Below, one piece after another: positions 25,351 through 34,340 of a DNA stretch of 64,000 nucleotides. The notes under the pieces were generated by a model. It was not told the DNA's origin. It made no database searches and saw only the letters and a program-made list of their open reading frames with translations. Numbering within the stretch: the first letter of the stretch is position 1; every line of letters begins with the position of its first letter. The stretch is from JASJBU01 sp963797085 (lineage in GTDB: Bacteria > Pseudomonadota > Gammaproteobacteria > Chromatiales > Chromatiaceae): assembly GCA_963797085.1 (NCBI GenBank), contig CAWCOA010000024.1, forward strand, positions 186,001 to 250,000, written 5' to 3'. The position numbers and the translations under genes were made by a program.

Positions 25351-25373
25351 AACGCCCCGTGAGGGGCGTTTTT
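25351..25373 (+). terminator. Intrinsic terminator after the rpoE-degP operon
   Basis: Stem AACGCCCC/GGGGCGTT with loop GTGA (25351-25370), followed by TTTG. It begins 8 bases after the glutaredoxin-like stop codon. A very similar stem stands at 46413-46435, just before lepA, at the other edge of the accessory block. Confidence 0.85.
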
Positions 25374-25601
25374 GATTTCAGAGTCAGGGAAAAGCCATTA
25401 GTTACATACGAATGGATGCCATGACTTGAATGTGACCTCTGTGGTTCTGCCGGGATTCGAGAGCAGAAAACTGTTGAGATTGACAGGATGATGTCCCTGA
25501 TGCATCGTAGCGCCATAACTATGAGATTTTCAAGAATCGGCAGCTGCCAGACGGCAACTGACTGAAGCCGATTACTTTTTATATAAATAGGGGATTTAAT
25601 C

Positions 25602-28211
25602 ATGCAAAAGGGCGAATTCAGGATTGGTCGGCTGGCATCTCAGCCGTATCTTTTTCTTCTCTTACTGTTTGTTTGGTTCCCGGTTCATGCGGATATTTCT
25701 GTCAGTAACCCCGTGCAGTCTCCGATAAATCCGGTCATATCGGGGCAGACTCCTAGCTATACAATCACGGTGGATAATCTGTCCAGTCAGATGAGCACGG
25801 ACGTCGATATTATCATTACCATCGACGGAGAAGACAGAACCAGTGATTTCCTGTCTACGGACTGCACTAATCTTGAGGGCACATTCTCTTGTGGTCCGAT
25901 ATCGGTGCTTAGCTCTCAGAGCTATCAATTTGATTGGAGTACAGCCAATGATGCTGTTGGCGATTTTGTAACACAATTTAACGTCCAATGTCCCCCTTTC
26001 ACTGAAAGCGATTGTACTAATAGCGTCAGTACAAACCCGATAACAACTACAATCATTGCGGAATCGTTATCGCCAACTTTCATTGAAAAGGACGGAGTTC
26101 CCGGCGGTACAGTGTCGGAGACGATAGCCATTACGAATAGCCTGGAAACATCGATCACGACAGTGTATACAGGCAGTGTTGTGACACCAAATATTGTGTC
26201 TGCAGGTGAGAGCAGTTTCGACTACACGCTGACGATACCCGATACAGCGATTGCGAATGAGGTCATAGAAGATACCATCACTATCAGGGATAGTATTGAT
26301 GGAGTTTTTATCGCCTCAATCGATGTAACAGTAACCGTTGTATCAGATACCGCCTCAGTCACTGAGCTCACGCTTGAAGCAGTACCGGGTGGCACCGCCA
26401 CCGGTACATTTACTGTATCCAATGCGCTGCCCACCACAATTACCACTGCTAATAGCGACAGTACAGTCACCCCGTCTAGTTTGCTGGCTGGAGGAGGTGA
26501 TGTTGTCTATTCCATTACGATACCTCCCACAGCGATCGCCAATGAGGTCATAACCGATACCATCACCATCACGGATGGGACAGAGAATGTAGTCGCCACT
26601 ATCCCTGTGACGGTGACCGTCACTGCGGATACCGTCTCAGTTACTGAACTCACGCTCGACGCAGTACCGCCGGGTGAAACCGCCACTGCCGAGTTCACTG
26701 TATCCAACGCGCTGCCGACTGACCAATCACCACTGATCCGGAGTTGAAAGTTCAGTCGACTCCGACTGACTCTGCTTGCTGGTGGAGGGAGTGTTACCTA
26801 TTCCCTGACGGTGCCCTCTACAGCGCTTGATAACGAGGTAATTACGGACACCATCACGATCACTGACAGTGCAAACAATGTAACAACCATTGCCGTTTCA
26901 GCCAGAGTTTCAAGTGATTTATTTGCCGATCTTCCGGGATTGACCGAGAGTGAACGTGAGGTGGCGCATGCCCTGGACGAGGCCTGCGCGGCGCTCTCCT
27001 CCAATACCGATACTGTAATTATCCCACCCCCGGAAGAGGAAGTTTTAGCGGGTAAGCTGCCGGTAGAAAAGCTGTTGGAGATCTGTAATGCCATGGATAC
27101 TGCGGCTATCCAAGACCAAGTCGAGGCGATTCAGCAGATAACCCCGAAACAGGCCCCGGCCCAGGGGACTGCTTCGGTTGAGATCTCCCAGCGGCAATTC
27201 GACAACATCACGGCGCGGATGAATGCGTTGCGCAGTGGTGCGACGGGGGTCAGCATCACCGGGCTGAACGTCAACTATCAGGGCGTTGCTATACCCATCA
27301 AGCTGGTGAGCCAGGCGTATGCAAAACACAGCGGTGGCTCCGCGGGGGAGGAGAATAGCAGCCTGTTCGGCCGGATGGGCTTCTTCCTCAACGGCAACCT
27401 GAGTTTTGGCGACAAGAGTGAGTCGAGTAACGAATTGGGTTTCGATTTCGATACCAAGGGCATCACTGCGGGAGTGGATTACCGATTTACCGATCAGTTC
27501 GTGGTGGGTGGCGCGCTGGGCTATGTCAGTAATGAAACTGATTTTGACGCATCGCGGGGCGATATGGAGGCAAAAGGTTATACCCTTGCGGTCTATACGA
27601 CTTATTATCACAACCAGGCAAGCTACCTGGATGCCATCGTCAGCTATGGATGGAATGAGTTTGATGCCAGCCGCCAGGTGACTTTTCTGACTTACGATGA
27701 AAAAGCCTCCGGCGATACCGATGGCACGGAGCTTTCGATGAGTGTGGGTGGCGGTTATGACTTCAACCGGAATGGGTTCAGCTTCGGGCCCTTTGGTCGT
27801 ATCAACTATGTCAACGCTGATGTAGATGGCTATACCGAAAACACCTCCACTGGCCTGGAACTGGTCTATGAGGACCAGAACGTTGAGTCTCTGACCACTC
27901 TGCTTGGCGGTCAACTCAGTTACGCCATCAGTACCTCAAAGGGTGTATTTACGCCTCAACTGCGCTTCGAATGGGCCCATGAGTTCCAGAACGACAGCCG
28001 TTTCATCAAGGCGCGTTTCCTGCATGATCCAACCCAGACCTCGTTTCGCCTGGCCACCGATGATCCTGATCGGGACTACTTCAATCTGGGGGCAGGGGTT
28101 TCCGCAACTTTCGGCGCAGGCAAGTCAGGTTATATCTACTACGAAGCCTTGCTCGGGCAGGAGGATGTCAAGCAGCATTCACTGGCAGCGGGTTTCCGGC
28201 TCGAATTCTGA
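25602..28211 (+). pseudogene. Autotransporter with Ig-like repeats and C-terminal beta-barrel (interrupted near 26.75 kb)
   Basis: Outer-membrane autotransporter of about 870 codons. An N-terminal signal region (SQPYLFLLLLFVWFPVHA) is followed by three repeats of 95-97 residues, each with a TAIANEVITDTITITD-like core (DNA repeats starting near 26247, 26532 and 26823). A linker follows with DLPGLTESEREVAHALDEAC and a helical stretch, then the roughly 280-residue beta-barrel from about 27390 to 28208, which ends in the expected aromatic residue (GFRLEF). The frame holds a TGA at 26745-26747. The neighbouring bases read correctly in another frame (ITTDPELKVQSTPT), so two compensating indels within about 60 bases explain it better than a true nonsense mutation. 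Probably functional if those are consensus errors. Confidence 0.75.
26041..26910 (+). repeat. Three tandem repeats of 285-291 bp inside the autotransporter
   Basis: Each unit encodes one Ig-like passenger repeat. The conserved DNA core GCGATCGCCAATGAGGTCAT (with variants) recurs at 26247, 26532 and 26823. Units 2 and 3 are the most similar in protein; unit 1 is more diverged. Unit 3 contains the disrupted patch. Confidence 0.75.
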
Positions 28212-28246
28212 GCAGATCCGATAGTTTCAGGCTATCTTATATTGAA

Positions 28247-28282
28247 CCCGTTGAAAGAGACCGTCACGGCTCTTTCAACGGG
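28247..28282. terminator. 13-bp perfect hairpin after the autotransporter
   Basis: Arms CCCGTTGAAAGAG and CTCTTTCAACGGG enclose a 10-base loop. It lies between the autotransporter stop (28211) and the kinase start (28305). There is no U-run, so it may attenuate rather than fully stop transcription into the kinase gene. Confidence 0.5.
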
Positions 28283-28304
28283 ACATTTGAGAAGCGCTGA
28301 CAAT

Positions 28305-29935
28305 ATGGATAAGACCGAAGATTCCCGAACCCAAATTCTTTCTGATTCGGCCAAACATTCGACGTCGGATGAACTCACACATCGGTATTCTCCACAGGAT
28401 GATGATGCAACGCGTGTCGTGTCAGGATCGGAATCGAACCCCGATGATGAAACCCTTGTGGTGCCTCCTCGTGTTGATTCCAACGATGAGCAAACCGCTG
28501 TTGTAACAAAACCGGGGCCACAGATAGAGGATCAGGGGATGGATCCTCCGACTCGCTTTGCCTTTGATTCAGCCAAGCGCATGGAAAACCTGCGGACCTT
28601 TGAACCGGGTATGCTGATCAAAGGGCGCTTTCCAGTTGGTGGAAGAACTGGGTCGCGGCGGCATGGGTGTGGTTTATTCAGCGCGAGACCTGGTTCAGGA
28701 AGGCGTGGGTGAGCAGAACTCCCTGATCGCGATCAAATTGTTGTCGGATGATTTCAAGGATCATCCCGATGCCCTGCGCATGTTGCAGCAGGAGACCAAA
28801 AAGGCCCGGGAGCTGGCGCATCCGAATATCATCACGGTCTATGACTTCGACCGGGACGAAGACACGGTCTACATGACCATGGAACTGATGTCCGGCCAGT
28901 CGCTCAAGGATTATCTCAAGCAGCAGCAGGACCGGGATTCCAGCCTGCAAGAGGTGCTGCCGATCATCAGTGGGATTGCAGAAGGCCTTAAATACGCCCA
29001 TCAGAAAAACATCATCCATTCCGATCTGAAACCAGCGAATATTTTTCTGACTGACCATGGCGTAAAGATCCTCGATTTCGGTATCGCCAGGGCCGCCATG
29101 CAATCGGATCCGCAATCGCCGATTACTACTCAGGCCGTCAGACCAACCCATGCTCCGGCAGCGGAAACCCATTTTACCGAGACGGATGAGGTGTTCGCGC
29201 TCACCCCATCCTATGCCAGTCTGGAGATGTTTCTCGGTGAACCGCCTGATCCCGGGGATGACATCTATGCGTTTGCCTGCATTTGTTATCAATTATTGAA
29301 AGGAAGCAGGCATCCCTATCGCAAAAAATCGGCTAAAGAGGCCTTTGAAAAAGGCCTGCTGCCCAGTCGCATCGAAGGGCTCAAGGAGCCTCAATGGAAA
29401 GCCCTTTCGGCTGGACTGGCGCTGGAGCGGAGCAAGCGAGCCGCCAGTGTCGATGAATTTATTCAGGGTTTTCTGCCACGCCGCAGGGAACCTTGGAAGG
29501 TTGCTGCCTTTGTCATGCTCTCTGGTGGCTGGTCTGACGTCTGCTTTTTTTCTCACGCGGCCGCCCGAGATTGTCGAACCGAGTTTGTTTGATAATCCGC
29601 CTCTCGCAGCTGAACTCGGACCTGATCAGAAGTTACAGGTGGAACAGATGCTTGAAGTGGCGGAAGTGCACATGATGGTGGGTCGGTTGCTCAATCCACC
29701 CGGTAGCAACGCCTTGGATGAATATAAAAAGGTTCTCGAGCTGAATCCATACAACCGCCAGGCTATCGCAGGTCTGGAGGTCTTGCTGGAGACGCTGCTG
29801 CAGCAGGCACGCAATGCCGTTACAGCGGGTGACCTGGAAAAGGCCGGGGAATTGGTCAAAGAGGGATTGGCGATCCATGCCGGTCACAAAGCGCTACAGT
29901 TACTGAATGAAGAATTGGCGGAAAAACTGCAATGA
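28305..29935 (+). pseudogene. Hanks-type Ser/Thr protein kinase with C-terminal membrane and TPR-like region (two frameshifts)
   Basis: One gene of about 540 codons read in three frames. The N-terminal tail (about 100 residues) has evenly spaced acidic Thr motifs. The kinase domain follows: LGRGGMGVVYSARD (Gly loop), IAIKLL (ATP Lys), HSDLKPANIFL (catalytic loop, Ser in place of the usual Arg of HRD), ILDFGIAR (DFG) and DDIYAFACICYQLL. After the domain come a membrane helix (SLVAGLTSAFFL) and a helical tail with NALDEYKKVLELNPYNRQAI, which is TPR-like. A surplus T in TTT at 28629-28631 and a surplus base near 29517-29523 break the frame; removing each restores the family pattern. All catalytic residues are present, so the frameshifts are probably recent or are consensus errors. 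The caspase gene follows 15 bases after its stop. Confidence 0.78.
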
Positions 29936-29950
29936 TAAACCGGGGTGATC

Positions 29951-32008
29951 ATGCAACATAACAAAGCTGAACTGGATACCGTGAGCTGGCTGCACCATCT
30001 GGCATTTCTCCCGCAATTTCTCGTGCTGGGGCTACTGATAGGCTGTGGGGCATCTCAACCCAAAATTGCTGATGCCGGGCAACCCTCCGGCAGGGTCTCG
30101 GCGGATCAACTCTTACCGGTGGATTGTCTGCTGCCGGCGCAAATGCGCAAGCTCGGTGCCCAGATGACCTATCTCGCGCCACGCCGGGCGATCAAAACCA
30201 CGGCGGCGGACTGCGAAATACGCGGCGGAGAGTATGTCGCTTACGACCGCGCTGATTACCGGACCTCCCTCAACGTCTGGCTGGAGAAGGCCAAAGAGGG
30301 CGATCCGGAAGCCCAGACCTATGTGGGGGAGATCTATGAAAAGGGCCTGGGCCTGCCGAATGATTACAAAACCGCCAATAGTTGGTATCGCAAGGCCGCG
30401 GAACAGGGCTATTCAAGGGCCCAGATCAATCTCGGCTACCTCTATGAAAAAGGCCTGGGGGTCAAGCAGGATCGTGTCAGCGCTCTCAACTGGTACCGGC
30501 GCGCCTCGGGGGTGTCGGATGACGATATCGATTACTCATCCGCGATCGAGGTGAAGGCCGCGAGTCTGGCCGAGGAACAGACCGAGGTGTTGCGTCAGGA
30601 GGTGCAGCGCCGGGAACGCGAGATCAAGACGCTGAAGGCATCCGCGTTGTCGTCGGCGCAAAGTCAGTTGAGGGTACAGCGGGAGAGGCTGCAGGATGCG
30701 AAGCGGCGGATGCGACTACTCCAGGTGCAGATGCGAAAAACCTCTGACGCGACTCAGATAAATGAACTCAAGCAGGCATACGCGGCGGAGCAAGCTAAGA
30801 TTTCCCAACTGCAAGGTCAGCTCACCGACCTGCAGGCGGCGGCGGCACGTAACCGACAGAGTCTCGAAAGGAAAGACACTGCCGTACAGCAACAGAAGGT
30901 GATGCTCGCCGAGCAGCAGGAGAGCGGCCCGTCCATTGAGGTTTTCGACCCTACGGTCGCCATCACCCGCAGTGGTGAGCCCAGTGTCCGGGTGCGGGCT
31001 GGCAGTAAGGCGCGGGTGATCAGCGGGCAAATCAATGCGCCGGCCGGGTTGAGCCGCGCCACGATCAACGGTAAACCGATAACGCTGGATAGTTCAGGGT
31101 TGTTTAACTCTGCGGTTTCGGTCACCGAGGGTGAGAAGCGGGTGTTGATCCGGGTGAACGATAAACTTGGCAGGCAGGCTGAGTTCAGCTTCATGCTGAT
31201 CCCTGAACAGCGTCCGGTGAAAATGGAACGGGACGCCTCACAGGTGAGCCGGGTCGCCGGGTCCATCGATTTTGGCCGTTATTATGCGTTGATTATCGGC
31301 AACGACGAATATCAAAACTTTCCACCCCTGCAGACTGCTATCAATGATGCGCAGAATGTCGCACAGATCCTGAAAGAAAAGTATGGATTCAATACCCGGT
31401 TCATCAGGAATGCCGACCGCTACACCATCCTTTCAGCCTTGAACGAGGTCAAAAGTAAGCTCAAGGAGAACGACAATCTTCTGATTTACTATGCCGGGCA
31501 TGGTGAACGGGATGTCGGCACCCTCCAGGGTTATTGGCTGCCGGTGGATGCGGAGCAGGAGAACACCGCCAACTGGATTCCAAATTCCGCCATCTCTGAT
31601 CTGTTGAATACCATGCAGGCAAAACATATCCTGGTAGTTGCGGACTCCTGCTATTCGGGTTCCATGACACGCAGCTCAGTGGCCAGGCTGGATACTCAGT
31701 TGAGTGATGAGAATCTGAAAAAATGGCTCAAGGTGATGGCCCGCACGCCTTCCCGAACCGTGCTGACCTCCGGCGGCATCGCGCCGGTGCTTGACAGTGG
31801 CGGGGGCGAGCATTCGGTTTTTGCCAAGGCGTTTCTCGATGAACTCGAGCAGGCTACAGGTCCCATCGATGCCTACAAGGTCTACTTGCGGGTGACGCGC
31901 AAAGTACAGAGAAGTGCAGCGCTGGTGGGCTTTGACCAGACGCCCACCTACGCGCCGATCAAGTATACCGGGCACAGCGGTGGAGAGTTTATTTTCGTCA
32001 AGGGTTGA
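29951..32008 (+). CDS. Lipoprotein with Sel1 repeats, coiled coil and caspase-like (peptidase C14) domain
   Basis: 685 residues. The lipoprotein signal is at the N-terminus (LVLGLLIGCGAS, lipobox Cys about residue 33). Two Sel1-like repeats follow (EAQTYVGEIYEKGLGLPNDY and RAQINLGYLYEKGLGVKQDR), then a long coiled coil (about 195-305). A beta-rich segment (about 320-420) comes next, and the C14 caspase domain begins at YYALIIGNDEYQNFPPL. The catalytic dyad is His517 in YYAGHGE and Cys567 in ADSCYSG. It is encoded directly after the Ser/Thr kinase. Start ATG 29951 is preceded by GGGGTG; a GTG two codons earlier is possible. The substrate is unknown; orthocaspases cleave after Arg/Lys, but specificity cannot be told here. 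Confidence 0.85.
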   Translation: MQHNKAELDTVSWLHHLAFLPQFLVLGLLIGCGASQPKIADAGQPSGRVSADQLLPVDCLLPAQMRKLGAQMTYLAPRRAIKTTAADCEIRGGEYVAYDRADYRTSLNVWLEKAKEGDPEAQTYVGEIYEKGLGLPNDYKTANSWYRKAAEQGYSRAQINLGYLYEKGLGVKQDRVSALNWYRRASGVSDDDIDYSSAIEVKAASLAEEQTEVLRQEVQRREREIKTLKASALSSAQSQLRVQRERLQDAKRRMRLLQVQMRKTSDATQINELKQAYAAEQAKISQLQGQLTDLQAAAARNRQSLERKDTAVQQQKVMLAEQQESGPSIEVFDPTVAITRSGEPSVRVRAGSKARVISGQINAPAGLSRATINGKPITLDSSGLFNSAVSVTEGEKRVLIRVNDKLGRQAEFSFMLIPEQRPVKMERDASQVSRVAGSIDFGRYYALIIGNDEYQNFPPLQTAINDAQNVAQILKEKYGFNTRFIRNADRYTILSALNEVKSKLKENDNLLIYYAGHGERDVGTLQGYWLPVDAEQENTANWIPNSAISDLLNTMQAKHILVVADSCYSGSMTRSSVARLDTQLSDENLKKWLKVMARTPSRTVLTSGGIAPVLDSGGGEHSVFAKAFLDELEQATGPIDAYKVYLRVTRKVQRSAALVGFDQTPTYAPIKYTGHSGGEFIFVKG

Positions 32009-32226
32009 TCGAAGAGGCAGTGTCCGGTTGATGGGGCTTCCCGCTCACCCCGTAGGTACAACGGTTAAATCAGATTCCAGTTTGCTATTTCGAGATTTGT
32101 TGGATGATTAACTATTATTTCCAGATTTGCCAGCGATGGTAACAAACTGCGCTGGCAGCTATATGCTGACAGCACTCGTTACAAAGCAGTAGTTTTAGGG
32201 ATTCTATTATCCTGTGACGGTAATGG

Positions 32227-32487
32227 AATGCAGCGGCATACTTTTTCTGGCGTTACGAACCAGACGCGAAGCAACTCGCGAAACCACAGACTGCATCGAC
32301 ATCGGCAGAATCGATTGCGCTGTCTAAGTATCTGAAAAAACTGGGCTGGAAATACGTTGGCCCCACCACGGCGTATGCTTTTATACAAGCAATGGGGCTG
32401 ATCAACGATCATTTTTCAGACTGCGTGATTAGAAGTAAAGTGGAACGCGTGCGCAAAAGCTTCAAGCGTCCATGTGATAACAAATAG
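32227..32487 (+). pseudogene. tag: C-terminal fragment of DNA-3-methyladenine glycosylase I
   Basis: An open frame without a usable start codon encodes about 86 residues that match the C-terminal third of Tag. It includes FFWRYEPDAKQLAKPQT, then SIALSKYLKKLGWKYVGPTT, then AYAFIQAMGLINDH, the typical conserved end of this repair enzyme, and closes at TAG 32485. The N-terminal two thirds, with the catalytic Glu, are absent. No Tag sequence was recognised upstream, where the caspase gene ends at 32008. A relic left by deletion or insertion. Confidence 0.75.
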
Positions 32488-32598
32488 CGTGTTCTTCTTG
32501 GTAATTGTAGAGAAATTATTTTATGGCCAACAACAGTCGAAGGGACTGATTTTCTAATCGGTGGGAACGATCCTAAACGATCATGGCAAAGGAGGGTG

Positions 32599-33015
32599 AT
32601 GAATAAAAATAACATGGGTGGTATTCACTGGAGCTTCTGGGCAATTGGTGCTGTTGCGCTGATTTGGAACGTTATGGGCTGCATTAATTTCTTCATGCAG
32701 ATGAATCAAGAAGCGCTCGCTGATTATCCTGAGGCGGCGCGCTTGTTAGTCGAAGGCCGACCCGGATGGGCCACAGGAGCTTTTGCGATAGCTGTTTTCG
32801 GCGGTGTGCTTGGCTGCCTTTTGCTTCTGCTTAGGAAGTCGGCTGCGTACTATCTGTTTATCGCGTCGCTAGTTGGCGTGATTGTGACAAATATCCATAC
32901 ATTTGGCATAACTGCTTCGACAGAGATCTGGATGGGTAGTCTGATGTCGTTAGTGGTGGCAGCATTTTTAATTTGGTATTCGAAGCAGGTCGAGAGTAAG
33001 GGCTGGATCAGTTAG
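32599..33015 (+). CDS. Small four-helix membrane protein
   Basis: 138 residues with four predicted membrane helices (about 12-30, 54-76, 80-98, 110-128). The start MNKNNMGGIHWSFWAIGAVA, with ALIWNVMGCINFFMQ following, is shared by a family of small bacterial membrane proteins often loosely annotated as sugar transporters; no transport function is shown by the sequence. An AAGGAGG stands immediately upstream of ATG 32599. It sits alone among gene remnants, so it is probably cargo of an earlier mobile insertion. Confidence 0.7.
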   Translation: MNKNNMGGIHWSFWAIGAVALIWNVMGCINFFMQMNQEALADYPEAARLLVEGRPGWATGAFAIAVFGGVLGCLLLLLRKSAAYYLFIASLVGVIVTNIHTFGITASTEIWMGSLMSLVVAAFLIWYSKQVESKGWIS

Positions 33016-33656
33016 GAACAGAAAATGACGAAGCAGCTGAGCTTTAACGTTGAATGTCGGCTTTTTCTAATTTTCCAGTTCCTTGTATGATCGGAAGGTG
33101 CTCACAGCTGCCAATGTGAAACAGATATTTTTCGGCAGTCATTGGTTAAAATGCCGTCGTTCGCTGGTTGCTGATATTACTAAAATGAACGACAGCAACA
33201 CCTCTGACATCTGCCGTTTGGAACAACTATCGCGATGCCTGCTCATCGGCCGAAGCTGCCGCTGGCTCCTTTAGCCGGATACTTCAGTTATGGTTCGCTT
33301 ACCGGACATAAACCAGGAAATCTCTCCAAACTGCTATCAGACGGAGTTTTGAATGCATACAAGGGCCAGCGGAAGGGTAGGTCATGGACGAATCGCATCA
33401 CCAAATCCCCAGGAACCGATATTGAAGACACCACGTTTCGGGTCGCCAGGGGATTTATGCGACGCCGGCCAAAACCTAGACTTCTTGCGATATTCAGCGA
33501 GTTAAGTGAGTGTGGGAAAGGGGTGATGCCAGATTTGGCGACAGTTGGTCTATACCAGCGGTGATTCGAAAACAGTGAATAACCAAGCGTATCCATTGTT
33601 CGTCGGTGAACCGAAGCCGCTGTCCTTAGAGTTGCGCCTTGAGCACACGGTAACTC
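33016..33656. other. Degenerate non-coding stretch between membrane protein and IS21 relic
   Basis: About 640 bases without a supported gene. Two overlapping open frames of about 100 residues on opposite strands (33235-33564 plus, 33288-33596 minus) lack start signals and recognised motifs. The sequence looks like decayed mobile-element or intergenic DNA. No terminal repeats could be paired. Confidence 0.4.
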
Positions 33657-33953
33657 ATGGCGACCTTCGCCAAAACAGATCTGGTCGTCCTGGACGACTG
33701 GGGACTGGCTAAGCTCAACGTCGAGCAGCGTCGAGACCTGCTCGAATTACTCGATGATCTCCATACCAGCCGATCCACTATCGTAACTTCCCAGATACCG
33801 GTCGATCACTGGCACGAAGTCATCGGCGATCAGACTTTGGCCGATGCCACTCTCGACCGGCTCGTACACAACGCCTACCGTCTCAACCTGAAAGGAGTGT
33901 CCATGCGAAAACGCTACGCCAAATTGTCAGCGACCACGCCTTCCGAGTAACAA
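33657..33953 (+). pseudogene. IstB (IS21-family ATPase) C-terminal fragment
   Basis: About 98 residues match the C-terminal part of IstB helper ATPases: ATFAKTDLVVLDDWGLAKLN (Walker B, here ending LDDWG), LLELLDDLHTSRSTIVTSQI, PVDHWHEVIGDQTLADA and RLVHNAYRLNLKGVSMRKR. The N-terminal 150 residues with the P-loop are missing, and no IstA transposase lies upstream. The element cannot transpose on its own. Confidence 0.85.
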
Positions 33954-33983
33954 TTTCTCATCCCGCGCCGCTTAGCGCCGACA

Positions 33984-34056
33984 GGTGGCAGCTTTGCCCT
34001 GGAATGGATGGCAGCTTTCATTCCGGAATGGGTGGCAACATTCAGTGGAATACGCA
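33984..34056. repeat. Right-end tandem repeats of an IS21-family element
   Basis: Three imperfect direct repeats of 22-24 bases, each starting GGnTGGCA and ending GGAAT, at 33984-34005, 34006-34029 and 34030-34051, ending near TACGCA at 34056. Multiple terminal transposase-binding repeats like these are characteristic of IS21 ends. They lie about 30 bases beyond the istB fragment, so the right end of the element is preserved while its left part is lost. Confidence 0.7.
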
Positions 34057-34340
34057 AGCGCGGCGCCACACGCTGGTGCTCGTTGACCGCAGCGAGGCGA
34101 AACCATACACGGGGTTCGAAGTCAACTCGACCGAAAACGTACGCTAAGAAAAATTTAAGGGGTACAATCGTCTACTATTATGAATTAAAGCATTGTGATG
34201 TTCCGAGGGGATGAATGCGGGCAATGAGACTTTTACTGCCGATGGTTTGGCCCTCAAGCAGAGCGAACGCCACCCGCTCGCCGATCTCAGCCGCACAGCC
34301 CCAGCGCTGCATTGATTTAAACCAGGGAGATTTCAGAGCC

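Noticed and set aside
26041..26910. CRISPR-like repeats
   Set aside because: The repetition is of 285-291 bp, within coding sequence, and belongs to the autotransporter passenger repeats.
27045..27914. 289-codon minus-strand open frame
   Set aside because: It is antisense to the autotransporter barrel and linker; no motifs, no start signal.
32200..33020. Possible integron cassettes (tag relic plus small membrane protein)
   Set aside because: No attC-type repeats could be aligned between the two genes, and no integrase is present.
33235..33596. Two overlapping open frames of about 100 codons on opposite strands
   Set aside because: Neither has a start signal or a known domain, and they exclude each other. 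Treated as decayed non-coding DNA.
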